Below are positions 37,701-51,266 of a DNA stretch of 60,000 nucleotides, one piece after another. Under the pieces are notes generated by a model. It ran no database searches. It was not told where the DNA came from and was given only the letters and a program-made list of their open reading frames with translations. Made by a program: the position numbers and the translations under genes. The stretch covers positions 6,579,730 through 6,639,729 of the forward strand of contig CAIIXF020000007.1 in the NCBI GenBank assembly GCA_903813345.2, in the 5' to 3' direction. Source of the DNA: Owenia fusiformis (Eukaryota > Annelida > Polychaeta > Sabellida > Oweniidae). The first letter of the stretch is position 1, and every line of letters begins with the position of its first letter.

Positions 37701-40105
37701 CGTCAAACTAACGATTGCGGAATGTAGAACGACACGTACGCTGCTCGAATCTACGTCGAAAGCTCTATATAAACGTCTGGAAGGCCTATTTTTTGAAGGA
37801 CTATTTTTTGACCTCGACGGATCCGCGAAGCACGAGCCAGGCATTCTCCCCAACTACCTCCCTAGATTCCCCGACCTTTAATCGACCATTATAGGCCCTC
37901 AGAGCGTCCGTAGAGCCATTAGCCTCTATACGCGTATGGCCAAATCCTATTATGATTTTTGCTTTCGTATGTGCAAAAAGCAAAAATCCTCCTCACACAC
38001 GTTCTCGCCAACGAGAGATATTTGGATAAATCTACTCATACACGTTGTTAGGGGGCTAGGCGTAGTTGGTGGGAAATTAGGTCAAATCCTTATCTGGGTC
38101 AAAGGTCGAAATCTAGGTCGAAATCTGCATTTCCGCTATTTTGGCCTCTCGAGCCTCCTTAAGAAGTCAGAATCGGAGGAAAACTAGCTGGTCGGAAAGA
38201 CAGTTTTCCGAGCGTTAAAAAAACAGTGAACCAAATTTCAATCCGACCATTAGTTATCGAGATATACGCGTTTGAAGTTCGCGTACGGGCCACCGTTGCC
38301 GTATATCTAGACGACACCTGGTATACACTTGGTATACGTATCTCTGCGAACAACAGACATTTGAAAGAAAATAGGCCCGAACGATGACTAGAGCATTTCA
38401 AAAACAACGATTCCCTTCGTCAAACTAACGATTGCGGAATGTAGAACGACACGTACGCTGCTCGAATCTACGTCGAAAGCTCTATATAAACGTCTGGAAG
38501 GCCTATTTTTTGAAGGACTATTTTTTGACCTCGACGGATCCGCGAAGCACGAGCCAGGCATTCTCCCCAACTACCTCCCTAGATTCCCCGACCTTTAATC
38601 GACCATTATAGGCCCTCAGAGCGTCCGTAGAGCCATTAGCCTCTATACGCGTATGGCCAAATCCTATTATGATTTTTGCTTTCGTATGTGCAAAAAGCAA
38701 AAATCCTCCTCACACACGTTCTCGCCAACGAGAGATATTTGGATAAATCTACTCATACACGTTGTTAGGGGGCTAGGCGTAGTTGGTGGGAAATTAGGTC
38801 AAATCCTTATCTGGGTCAAAGGTCGAAATCTAGGTCGAAATCTGCATTTCCGCTATTTTGGCCTCTCGAGCCTCCTTAAGAAGTCAGAATCGGAGGAAAA
38901 CTAGCTGGTCGGAAAGACAGTTTTCCGAGCGTTAAAAAAACAGTGAACCAAATTTCAATCCGACCATTAGTTATCGAGATATACGCGTTTGAAGTTCGCG
39001 TACGGGCCACCGTTGCCGTATATCTAGACGACACCTGGTATACACTTGGTATACGTATCTCTGCGAACAACAGACATTTGAAAGAAAATAGGCCCGAACG
39101 ATGACTAGAGCATTTCAAAAACAACGATTCCCTTCGTCAAACTAACGATTGCGGAATGTAGAACGACACGTACGCTGCTCGAATCTACGTCGAAAGCTCT
39201 ATATAAACGTCTGGAAGGCCTATTTTTTGAAGGACTATTTTTTGACCTCGACGGATCCGCGAAGCACGAGCCAGGCATTCTCCCCAACTACCTCCCTAGA
39301 TTCCCCGACCTTTAATCGACCATTATAGGCCCTCAGAGCGTCCGTAGAGCCATTAGCCTCTATACGCGTATGGCCAAATCCTATTATGATTTTTGCTTTC
39401 GTATGTGCAAAAAGCAAAAATCCTCCTCACACACGTTCTCGCCAACGAGAGATATTTGGATAAATCTACTCATACACGTTGTTAGGGGGCTAGGCGTAGT
39501 TGGTGGGAAATTAGGTCAAATCCTTATCTGGGTCAAAGGTCGAAATCTAGGTCGAAATCTGCATTTCCGCTATTTTGGCCTCTCGAGCCTCCTTAAGAAG
39601 TCAGAATCGGAGGAAAACTAGCTGGTCGGAAAGACAGTTTTCCGAGCGTTAAAAAAACAGTGAACCAAATTTCAATCCGACCATTAGTTATCGAGATATA
39701 CGCGTTTGAAGTTCGCGTACGGGCCACCGTTGCCGTATATCTAGACGACACCTGGTATACACTTGGTATACGTATCTCTGCGAACAACAGACATTTGAAA
39801 GAAAATAGGCCCGAACGATGACTAGAGCATTTCAAAAACAACGATTCCCTTCGTCAAACTAACGATTGCGGAATGTAGAACGACACGTACGCTGCTCGAA
39901 TCTACGTCGAAAGCTCTATATAAACGTCTGGAAGGCCTATTTTTTGAAGGACTATTTTTTGACCTCGACGGATCCGCGAAGCACGAGCCAGGCATTCTCC
40001 CCAACTACCTCCCTAGATTCCCCGACCTTTAATCGACCATTATAGGCCCTCAGAGCGTCCGTAGAGCCATTAGCCTCTATACGCGTATGGCCAAATCCTA
40101 TTATT

Positions 40106-40185
40106 AGACTCCAGATGAAAATCTGGAGTCTATTGCTTTTGCCAGTTTTCTTTATTATTAGACTCCAGATGAAAATCTGGAGTCT
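40106..40185 (+). repeat. Two serial head hairpins of element E8
   Basis: Hairpins at 40106-40131 and 40160-40185, both with loop GAAA. The first starts directly after the final T of the 717-bp array. Confidence 0.95.
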
Positions 40186-42076
40186 ATTGCTTTTGCCAGT
40201 TTTCTTCTTATTATTATTATTATTATTCTTTCTTCCTCTTCCTCCTTCCCAGATTTCTCACCAACTAGAAGAGCTTACTTTAAGCTGCTTACATGATCAA
40301 CTAGGGAATGTATCTGGGATGATGGGAAATTAGGTCAAATTTTTATCTAGGTCAAAGGTCAAGAACTAGGTCAAATCCAGTACTTTGTCACTTTTTTCAA
40401 TTTTCTCGGTCGTCCTTCAATATTTTCAATCCGGGTTTTTTTCATTGTGTTCCTCATAAAAAAGTAGGGGAAAACAGGTCGATTTAGTTTTTTGATATCT
40501 CAAACCGATTTCGAGATATCAGTGTCCGAAAACGAGGTCCAAAAAAAAATTCTCCCAATTCAATGTCCACGCTACTGGTCTTGTAGGAAATTTTCTCAGG
40601 ATTCCGAATCTGAAAACCAAATTTCGATCCGACTTCCGGTTCGGAAGTTATATCGTTTTGAAAGCTCAAAAATCGCTAAAATTTGGTGCCCATGTTAAGT
40701 CAATGGGAAAAAAGATTTTTTTGAAGTGAAAAATACGAAATATAGACTGAGTTCAGCTTAATATAATGGAAGCTTTTAAAAGAAGGGGACCTCAAAAGCC
40801 ATCTAGCTTAAAAATTTGGACACAAAAATGCCAAGGTCAAAATCTAGGTCAAATTCAAAGTTTTTCCTTATTTTTGCGATTCTGACACTACACTTTAATT
40901 ATATTTTTCGAAATCGTGTATACATGTAGCCAAGAGTGTGCTAATAATGTTAGCCTTTTGCCGTCAGGAAGTATTTTGACCCACTTTTGAGATATGGTGT
41001 CCCAAAAGTAGGTCAAAATAAAAAATTCTTCAAATTTAACTTATGAGTTATGAATCAGGGGTAGAATTTTGTCAGGAATCGGAATCTGCAAACCATATTG
41101 CGATCCGACTTCCGGTTCGGAAGTTATGGCGTGTCCAAAAAGTAGGTCAAAATAAAAAAATTCTAAATTTAACGTATGAGTTATGAATTAGGGGTAGAAT
41201 TTTGTCAGGAATCCGAATCTGCAAACCAAATTTCGATTCGACATCTTGTTCAGAAGTTATGATGTTTTGAAAGCTCAAAAATCGCTAAATTTGGTGCCCC
41301 ATGTTAAATCAATGGGACCGAATAATTTTTTGAAGTGTAAAAATACAAGATATAGAATGAGTACAGCTAAACATAATGAAAGCCCATAAAAGAAGGGGAC
41401 CTCAAAAGCTACTTTCCTTCAAAATTTGGACACCAAAATACCTAGTTCAAAATCTAGGTCAAATTCTTAGTTTTTTCTTATTTTTGCAATTCGGACACTA
41501 CACTTCAATGATATTCTTCGAAATTTTGTATACATGTAGCAAAGAGTGTGCTTATAATGTTAACTTTTTGCCGTCAAGAAGTTTTTAGACCCACTTTTGA
41601 GATCTGGTGATCGAAATGTAGGTCAAAATAAAAAGTTCTCCAAATTTAACGTATGAGTTATGAATTAGGGGCATAATTTCCTAAGGAATCCGGATCTGAA
41701 ATTAAAATTGCAATCCGACCCCTGGTTAAGATTCTAAGCCATTTTGAAGTTTGAAATTCGCACTTGCCAGTATTCACGATGCAGATTGATCAAATAAACT
41801 TTCAAAAAGTCCTACATACCCTACTTTACCTCCCTACCTACTCAGCTACTTATTTGACTACTTACTCAATTGCTTAATTAGTTATTACTTACTTAGCTAC
41901 TTACTCAGCTACTAACTCAGCTTTTTACCCAGTTACTTACTCAGCTACTTACTCAACTACTACTAAGGTACTTACTCAACTAATTACTCAGTTACTTACT
42001 CAGCTCTTTACTGATCTATCTAGGTCAAATAAATCTGGAGTCTTAAATTGAACTTGTTCAATTTCACAAATCTAGT
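40106..42076 (+). mobile_element. Repeat element E8
   Basis: DR1 pair at 40349-40361; subunit anchors at 40818 and 41428 (610-bp interval, so it has the 134-bp internal duplication); minisatellite at about 41815-42025, shorter than in E9 by several units. It is otherwise nearly identical to E9. Confidence 0.85.
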
Positions 42077-43964
42077 TATTATTATTATTCTTCTTCTTCT
42101 TCCTCCTTCCCAGATTTCTCACCAACTAGAAGAGCTTACTTTAAGCTGCTTACATGATCAACTAGGGAATGTATCTGGCTTTCTGGGAAATTAGGTCAAA
42201 TTTTTATCTAGGTCAAAGGTCAAGAACTAGGTCAAATCCAGTACTTTGTCACTTTTTTCAATTTTCTCGGTCGTCCTTCAATATTTTCAATCCGGGTTTT
42301 TTTCATTGTGTTCCTCATAAAAAAGTAGGGGAAAACAGGTCGATTTAGTTTTTTGATATCTCAAACCGATTTCGAGATATCAGTGTCCGAAAACGAGGTC
42401 CAAAAAAAAGTTCTCCCAATTCAATGTCCACGCTACTGGTCTTGTAGGAAATTTTCTCAGGATTCCGAATCTGAAAACCAAATTTCGATCCGACTTCCGG
42501 TTCGGAAGTTATATCGTTTTGAAAGCTCAAAAATCGCTAAATTTGGTGCCCATGTTAAGTCAATGGGAAAAAAGATTTTTTTGAAGTGAAAAATACGAAA
42601 TATAGACTGAGTTCAGCTAAATATAATGGAAGCTTTTAAAAGAAGGGGACCTCAAAAGCCATCTAGCTTAAAAATTTGGACACAAAAATGCCAAGGTCAA
42701 AATCTAGGTCAAATTCAAAGTTTTTCCTTATTTTTGCGATTCTGACACTACACTTTAATTATATTCTTCGAAATCGTGTATACATGTAGCCAAGAGTGTG
42801 CTAATAGTGTTAGCCTTTTGCCGTCAGGAAGTATTTTGACCCACTTTTGAGATATGGTGTCCCAAAAGTAGGTCAAAATAAAAAAATCTTCAAATTTAAC
42901 TTATGAGTTATGAATCAGGGGTAGAATTTTGTCAGGAATCCGAATCTGCAAACCATATTTCGATCCGACTTCCGGTTCGGAAGTTATGGCGTGTCCAAAA
43001 AGTAGGTCAAAATAAAAAAAATCTAAATTTATCGTATGAGTTATGAATTAGGGGTAGAATTTTATCAGGAATCCGAATCTGCAAACCAAATTTCGATTCG
43101 ACATCTTGTTCAGAAGTTATGATGTTTTGAAAGCTCAAAAATCGCTAAATTTGGTGCCCCATGTTAAATCAATGGGACCGAATAATTTTTTGAAGTGTAA
43201 AAATACAAGATATAGAATGAGTACAGCTAAACATAATGAAAGCCCATAAAAGAAGGGGACCTCAAAAGCTACTTTCCTTCAAAATTTGGACACCAAAATA
43301 CCTAGTTCAAAAACCAGGTCAAATTCTTAGTTTTTTCTTATTTTTGCAATTCGGACACTACACTTCAATGATATTCTTCGAAATTTTGTATACATGTAGC
43401 AAAGAGTGTGCTTATAATGTTAACTTTTTGCCGTCAAGAAGTTTTTAGACCCACTTTTGAGATCTGGTGATCGAAATGTAGGTCAAAATAAAAAGTTCTC
43501 CAAATTTAACGTATGAGTTATGAATTAGGGGCATAATTTCCTAAGGAATCCGGATCTGAAATTAAAATTGCAATCCTACCCCCAGTTAAGCCATTTTGAA
43601 GTTTGAAATTCGCACTTGCCAGTATTCACGATGCAGATTGATCAAATAAACTTTCAAAAATTCCTACATACCCTACTTTACCTCCCTACCTACTCAGCTA
43701 CTTATTTGACTACTTACTCAATTGCTTAATTAGTTATTACTTACTTAGCTACTCACTCAGCTACTAACTCAGGTACTTACTCAGCTACTTACTCAGCTAC
43801 CTACTCAGCTTTTTACCCAGTTACTTACTCAGCTACTTACTCAACTACTACTAAGGTACTTACTCAGCTAATTACTCAGTTACTTACTCAGCTCTTTACT
43901 GATCTATCTAGGTAAAATAAATCTGGAGTCTTAAATTGAACTTGTTCAATTTCACAAATCTAGT
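42077..43964 (+). mobile_element. Repeat element E9
   Basis: Headless near-copy of E8. DR1 pair at 42210-42222; anchors at 42678 and 43288; minisatellite at about 43668-43913. Its tail ATCTAGT abuts the second 717-bp array at 43965, just as E7's tail abuts the first. Confidence 0.85.
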
Positions 43965-46900
43965 GATTTTTGCTTTCGTATGTGCAAAAAGCAAAAATCC
44001 TCCTCACACACGTTCTCGCCAACGAGAGATATTTGGATAAATCTACTCATACACGTTGTTAGGGGGCTAGGCGTAGTTGGTGGGAAATTAGGTCAAATCC
44101 TTATCTGGGTCAAAGGTCGAAATCTAGGTCGAAATCTGCATTTCCGCTATTTTGGCCTCTCGAGCCTCCTTAAGAAGTCAGAATCGGAGGAAAACTAGCT
44201 GGTCGGAAAGACAGTTTTCCGAGCGTTAAAAAAACAGTGAACCAAATTTCAATCCGACCATTAGTTATCGAGATATACGCGTTTGAAGTTCGCGTACGGG
44301 CCACCGTTGCCGTATATCTAGACGACACCTGGTATACACTTGGTATACGTATCTCTGCGAACAACAGACATTTGAAAGAAAATAGGCCCGAACGATGACT
44401 AGAGCATTTCAAAAACAACGATTCCCTTCGTCAAACTAACGATTGCGGAATGTAGAACGACACGTACGCTGCTCGAATCTACGTCGAAAGCTCTATATAA
44501 ACGTCTGGAAGGCCTATTTTTTGAAGGACTATTTTTTGACCTCGACGGATCCGCGAAGCACGAGCCAGGCATTCTCCCCAACTACCTCCCTAGATTCCCC
44601 GACCTTTAATCGACCATTATAGGCCCTCAGAGCGTCCGTAGAGCCATTAGCCTCTATACGCGTATGGCCAAATCCTATTATGATTTTTGCTTTCGTATGT
44701 GCAAAAAGCAAAAATCCTCCTCACACACGTTCTCGCCAACGAGAGATATTTGGATAAATCTACTCATACACGTTGTTAGGGGGCTAGGCGTAGTTGGTGG
44801 GAAATTAGGTCAAATCCTTATCTGGGTCAAAGGTCGAAATCTAGGTCGAAATCTGCATTTCCGCTATTTTGGCCTCTCGAGCCTCCTTAAGAAGTCAGAA
44901 TCGGAGGAAAACTAGCTGGTCGGAAAGACAGTTTTCCGAGCGTTAAAAAAACAGTGAACCAAATTTCAATCCGACCATTAGTTATCGAGATATACGCGTT
45001 TGAAGTTCGCGTACGGGCCACCGTTGCCGTATATCTAGACGACACCTGGTATACACTTGGTATACGTATCTCTGCGAACAACAGACATTTGAAAGAAAAT
45101 AGGCCCGAACGATGACTAGAGCATTTCAAAAACAACGATTCCCTTCGTCAAACTAACGATTGCGGAATGTAGAACGACACGTACGCTGCTCGAATCTACG
45201 TCGAAAGCTCTATATAAACGTCTGGAAGGCCTATTTTTTGAAGGACTATTTTTTGACCTCGACGGATCCGCGAAGCACGAGCCAGGCATTCTCCCCAACT
45301 ACCTCCCTAGATTCCCCGACCTTTAATCGACCATTATAGGCCCTCAGAGCGTCCGTAGAGCCATTAGCCTCTATACGCGTATGGCCAAATCCTATTATGA
45401 TTTTTGCTTTCGTATGTGCAAAAAGCAAAAATCCTCCTCACACACGTTCTCGCCAACGAGAGATATTTGGATAAATCTACTCATACACGTTGTTAGGGGG
45501 CTAGGCGTAGTTGGTGGGAAATTAGGTCAAATCCTTATCTGGGTCAAAGGTCGAAATCTAGGTCGAAATCTGCATTTCCGCTATTTTGGCCTCTCGAGCC
45601 TCCTTAAGAAGTCAGAATCGGAGGAAAACTAGCTGGTCGGAAAGACAGTTTTCCGAGCGTTAAAAAAACAGTGAACCAAATTTCAATCCGACCATTAGTT
45701 ATCGAGATATACGCGTTTGAAGTTCGCGTACGGGCCACCGTTGCCGTATATCTAGACGACACCTGGTATACACTTGGTATACGTATCTCTGCGAACAACA
45801 GACATTTGAAAGAAAATAGGCCCGAACGATGACTAGAGCATTTCAAAAACAACGATTCCCTTCGTCAAACTAACGATTGCGGAATGTAGAACGACACGTA
45901 CGCTGCTCGAATCTACGTCGAAAGCTCTATATAAACGTCTGGAAGGCCTATTTTTTGAAGGACTATTTTTTGACCTCGACGGATCCGCGAAGCACGAGCC
46001 AGGCATTCTCCCCAACTACCTCCCTAGATTCCCCGACCTTTAATCGACCATTATAGGCCCTCAGAGCGTCCGTAGAGCCATTAGCCTCTATACGCGTATG
46101 GCCAAATCCTATTATGATTTTTGCTTTCGTATGTGCAAAAAGCAAAAATCCTCCTCACACACGTTCTCGCCAACGAGAGATATTTGGATAAATCTACTCA
46201 TACACGTTGTTAGGGGGCTAGGCGTAGTTGGTGGGAAATTAGGTCAAATCCTTATCTGGGTCAAAGGTCGAAATCTAGGTCGAAATCTGCATTTCCGCTA
46301 TTTTGGCCTCTCGAGCCTCCTTAAGAAGTCAGAATCGGAGGAAAACTAGCTGGTCGGAAAGACAGTTTTCCGAGCGTTAAAAAAACAGTGAACCAAATTT
46401 CAATCCGACCATTAGTTATCGAGATATACGCGTTTGAAGTTCGCGTACGGGCCACCGTTGCCGTATATCTAGACGACACCTGGTATACACTTGGTATACG
46501 TATCTCTGCGAACAACAGACATTTGAAAGAAAATAGGCCCGAACGATGACTAGAGCATTTCAAAAACAACGATTCCCTTCGTCAAACTAACGATTGCGGA
46601 ATGTAGAACGACACGTACGCTGCTCGAATCTACGTCGAAAGCTCTATATAAACGTCTGGAAGGCCTATTTTTTGAAGGACTATTTTTTGACCTCGACGGA
46701 TCCGCGAAGCACGAGCCAGGCATTCTCCCCAACTACCTCCCTAGATTCCCCGACCTTTAATCGACCATTATAGGCCCTCAGAGCGTCCGTAGAGCCATTA
46801 GCCTCTATACGCGTATGGCCAAATCCTATTATGATTTTTGCTTTCGTATGTGCAAAAAGCAAAAATCCTCCTCACACACGTTCTCGCCAACGAGAGATAT

Positions 46901-49900
46901 TTGGATAAATCTACTCATACACGTTGTTAGGGGGCTAGGCGTAGTTGGTGGGAAATTAGGTCAAATCCTTATCTGGGTCAAAGGTCGAAATCTAGGTCGA
47001 AATCTGCATTTCCGCTATTTTGGCCTCTCGAGCCTCCTTAAGAAGTCAGAATCGGAGGAAAACTAGCTGGTCGGAAAGACAGTTTTCCGAGCGTTAAAAA
47101 AACAGTGAACCAAATTTCAATCCGACCATTAGTTATCGAGATATACGCGTTTGAAGTTCGCGTACGGGCCACCGTTGCCGTATATCTAGACGACACCTGG
47201 TATACACTTGGTATACGTATCTCTGCGAACAACAGACATTTGAAAGAAAATAGGCCCGAACGATGACTAGAGCATTTCAAAAACAACGATTCCCTTCGTC
47301 AAACTAACGATTGCGGAATGTAGAACGACACGTACGCTGCTCGAATCTACGTCGAAAGCTCTATATAAACGTCTGGAAGGCCTATTTTTTGAAGGACTAT
47401 TTTTTGACCTCGACGGATCCGCGAAGCACGAGCCAGGCATTCTCCCCAACTACCTCCCTAGATTCCCCGACCTTTAATCGACCATTATAGGCCCTCAGAG
47501 CGTCCGTAGAGCCATTAGCCTCTATACGCGTATGGCCAAATCCTATTATGATTTTTGCTTTCGTATGTGCAAAAAGCAAAAATCCTCCTCACACACGTTC
47601 TCGCCAACGAGAGATATTTGGATAAATCTACTCATACACGTTGTTAGGGGGCTAGGCGTAGTTGGTGGGAAATTAGGTCAAATCCTTATCTGGGTCAAAG
47701 GTCGAAATCTAGGTCGAAATCTGCATTTCCGCTATTTTGGCCTCTCGAGCCTCCTTAAGAAGTCAGAATCGGAGGAAAACTAGCTGGTCGGAAAGACAGT
47801 TTTCCGAGCGTTAAAAAAACAGTGAACCAAATTTCAATCCGACCATTAGTTATCGAGATATACGCGTTTGAAGTTCGCGTACGGGCCACCGTTGCCGTAT
47901 ATCTAGACGACACCTGGTATACACTTGGTATACGTATCTCTGCGAACAACAGACATTTGAAAGAAAATAGGCCCGAACGATGACTAGAGCATTTCAAAAA
48001 CAACGATTCCCTTCGTCAAACTAACGATTGCGGAATGTAGAACGACACGTACGCTGCTCGAATCTACGTCGAAAGCTCTATATAAACGTCTGGAAGGCCT
48101 ATTTTTTGAAGGACTATTTTTTGACCTCGACGGATCCGCGAAGCACGAGCCAGGCATTCTCCCCAACTACCTCCCTAGATTCCCCGACCTTTAATCGACC
48201 ATTATAGGCCCTCAGAGCGTCCGTAGAGCCATTAGCCTCTATACGCGTATGGCCAAATCCTATTATGATTTTTGCTTTCGTATGTGCAAAAAGCAAAAAT
48301 CCTCCTCACACACGTTCTCGCCAACGAGAGATATTTGGATAAATCTACTCATACACGTTGTTAGGGGGCTAGGCGTAGTTGGTGGGAAATTAGGTCAAAT
48401 CCTTATCTGGGTCAAAGGTCGAAATCTAGGTCGAAATCTGCATTTCCGCTATTTTGGCCTCTCGAGCCTCCTTAAGAAGTCAGAATCGGAGGAAAACTAG
48501 CTGGTCGGAAAGACAGTTTTCCGAGCGTTAAAAAAACAGTGAACCAAATTTCAATCCGACCATTAGTTATCGAGATATACGCGTTTGAAGTTCGCGTACG
48601 GGCCACCGTTGCCGTATATCTAGACGACACCTGGTATACACTTGGTATACGTATCTCTGCGAACAACAGACATTTGAAAGAAAATAGGCCCGAACGATGA
48701 CTAGAGCATTTCAAAAACAACGATTCCCTTCGTCAAACTAACGATTGCGGAATGTAGAACGACACGTACGCTGCTCGAATCTACGTCGAAAGCTCTATAT
48801 AAACGTCTGGAAGGCCTATTTTTTGAAGGACTATTTTTTGACCTCGACGGATCCGCGAAGCACGAGCCAGGCATTCTCCCCAACTACCTCCCTAGATTCC
48901 CCGACCTTTAATCGACCATTATAGGCCCTCAGAGCGTCCGTAGAGCCATTAGCCTCTATACGCGTATGGCCAAATCCTATTATGATTTTTGCTTTCGTAT
49001 GTGCAAAAAGCAAAAATCCTCCTCACACACGTTCTCGCCAACGAGAGATATTTGGATAAATCTACTCATACACGTTGTTAGGGGGCTAGGCGTAGTTGGT
49101 GGGAAATTAGGTCAAATCCTTATCTGGGTCAAAGGTCGAAATCTAGGTCGAAATCTGCATTTCCGCTATTTTGGCCTCTCGAGCCTCCTTAAGAAGTCAG
49201 AATCGGAGGAAAACTAGCTGGTCGGAAAGACAGTTTTCCGAGCGTTAAAAAAACAGTGAACCAAATTTCAATCCGACCATTAGTTATCGAGATATACGCG
49301 TTTGAAGTTCGCGTACGGGCCACCGTTGCCGTATATCTAGACGACACCTGGTATACACTTGGTATACGTATCTCTGCGAACAACAGACATTTGAAAGAAA
49401 ATAGGCCCGAACGATGACTAGAGCATTTCAAAAACAACGATTCCCTTCGTCAAACTAACGATTGCGGAATGTAGAACGACACGTACGCTGCTCGAATCTA
49501 CGTCGAAAGCTCTATATAAACGTCTGGAAGGCCTATTTTTTGAAGGACTATTTTTTGACCTCGACGGATCCGCGAAGCACGAGCCAGGCATTCTCCCCAA
49601 CTACCTCCCTAGATTCCCCGACCTTTAATCGACCATTATAGGCCCTCAGAGCGTCCGTAGAGCCATTAGCCTCTATACGCGTATGGCCAAATCCTATTAT
49701 GATTTTTGCTTTCGTATGTGCAAAAAGCAAAAATCCTCCTCACACACGTTCTCGCCAACGAGAGATATTTGGATAAATCTACTCATACACGTTGTTAGGG
49801 GGCTAGGCGTAGTTGGTGGGAAATTAGGTCAAATCCTTATCTGGGTCAAAGGTCGAAATCTAGGTCGAAATCTGCATTTCCGCTATTTTGGCCTCTCGAG

Positions 49901-51134
49901 CCTCCTTAAGAAGTCAGAATCGGAGGAAAACTAGCTGGTCGGAAAGACAGTTTTCCGAGCGTTAAAAAAACAGTGAACCAAATTTCAATCCGACCATTAG
50001 TTATCGAGATATACGCGTTTGAAGTTCGCGTACGGGCCACCGTTGCCGTATATCTAGACGACACCTGGTATACACTTGGTATACGTATCTCTGCGAACAA
50101 CAGACATTTGAAAGAAAATAGGCCCGAACGATGACTAGAGCATTTCAAAAACAACGATTCCCTTCGTCAAACTAACGATTGCGGAATGTAGAACGACACG
50201 TACGCTGCTCGAATCTACGTCGAAAGCTCTATATAAACGTCTGGAAGGCCTATTTTTTGAAGGACTATTTTTTGACCTCGACGGATCCGCGAAGCACGAG
50301 CCAGGCATTCTCCCCAACTACCTCCCTAGATTCCCCGACCTTTAATCGACCATTATAGGCCCTCAGAGCGTCCGTAGAGCCATTAGCCTCTATACGCGTA
50401 TGGCCAAATCCTATTATGATTTTTGCTTTCGTATGTGCAAAAAGCAAAAATCCTCCTCACACACGTTCTCGCCAACGAGAGATATTTGGATAAATCTACT
50501 CATACACGTTGTTAGGGGGCTAGGCGTAGTTGGTGGGAAATTAGGTCAAATCCTTATCTGGGTCAAAGGTCGAAATCTAGGTCGAAATCTGCATTTCCGC
50601 TATTTTGGCCTCTCGAGCCTCCTTAAGAAGTCAGAATCGGAGGAAAACTAGCTGGTCGGAAAGACAGTTTTCCGAGCGTTAAAAAAACAGTGAACCAAAT
50701 TTCAATCCGACCATTAGTTATCGAGATATACGCGTTTGAAGTTCGCGTACGGGCCACCGTTGCCGTATATCTAGACGACACCTGGTATACACTTGGTATA
50801 CGTATCTCTGCGAACAACAGACATTTGAAAGAAAATAGGCCCGAACGATGACTAGAGCATTTCAAAAACAACGATTCCCTTCGTCAAACTAACGATTGCG
50901 GAATGTAGAACGACACGTACGCTGCTCGAATCTACGTCGAAAGCTCTATATAAACGTCTGGAAGGCCTATTTTTTGAAGGACTATTTTTTGACCTCGACG
51001 GATCCGCGAAGCACGAGCCAGGCATTCTCCCCAACTACCTCCCTAGATTCCCCGACCTTTAATCGACCATTATAGGCCCTCAGAGCGTCCGTAGAGCCAT
51101 TAGCCTCTATACGCGTATGGCCAAATCCTATTAT
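43965..51134 (+). repeat. Tandem array of 10 identical 717-bp units
   Basis: Ten whole 717-bp units (7,170 bp), each apparently identical to the 21 units at 25048-40104. It starts and ends at the same phase as the first array: ATCTAGT before GATTTTTG, and CCTATTAT before TAGACTCC. The flanking E copies differ from those around the first array. Confidence 0.97.
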
Positions 51135-51135
51135 T

Positions 51136-51266
51136 AGACTCCAGATTGAAAATCTGGAGTCTATTGTTTTTGCCTGTTTTCTTTATTAGACTCCAGATGA
51201 AAATCTGGAGTCTATTGCTTTCGTCAGTTTTCTTTATTATTAGACTCCAGATGAAATCTGGAGTCT
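51136..51266 (+). repeat. Three serial head hairpins of element E10
   Basis: Hairpins at 51136-51162 (12-bp stem, loop GAA), 51188-51213 (loop GAAA) and 51242-51266 (11-bp stem, loop GAA). The spacer after the first (TATTGTTTTTGCCTG) matches the spacer after the second hairpin of E1. Confidence 0.95.

Larger units (their letters stand above)
25048..40104 (+). repeat. Tandem array of 21 identical 717-bp units
   Basis: The unit starting GATTTTTGCTTTCG repeats head to tail at exactly 717 bp for 15,057 bp, that is 21 whole copies with no partial unit. On reading, the copies are identical, and overlapping short ORFs that together span the whole unit translate identically in every copy. The unit opens with a 12-bp inverted repeat (GATTTTTGCTTT / AAAGCAAAAATC), has a segment resembling the E leader (GGGAAATTAGGTCAAAT, then GGTCAAAGGTC), an AACCAAATTTCAATCCGACC segment like the E subunits, a TGGTATAC pair and a TATATAAA. 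Stops occur in all frames. It is CpG-richer than the surrounding E elements. Confidence 0.97.

Noticed and set aside
25048-40104. Classical centromeric or rDNA satellite
   Set aside because: There is no rRNA or 5S sequence, and the unit shares features with the surrounding mobile elements and lies near single-copy genes. A centromeric role cannot be judged from this window.
25048-51134. Short ORFs of 60-83 codons repeated in every 717-bp unit, and the fact that 717 is a multiple of 3
   Set aside because: A multiple of 3 could allow an endless reading frame through the array, but stops occur in every frame within each unit. The ORFs overlap on both strands and show no domain, so identity of the DNA alone explains their repetition.
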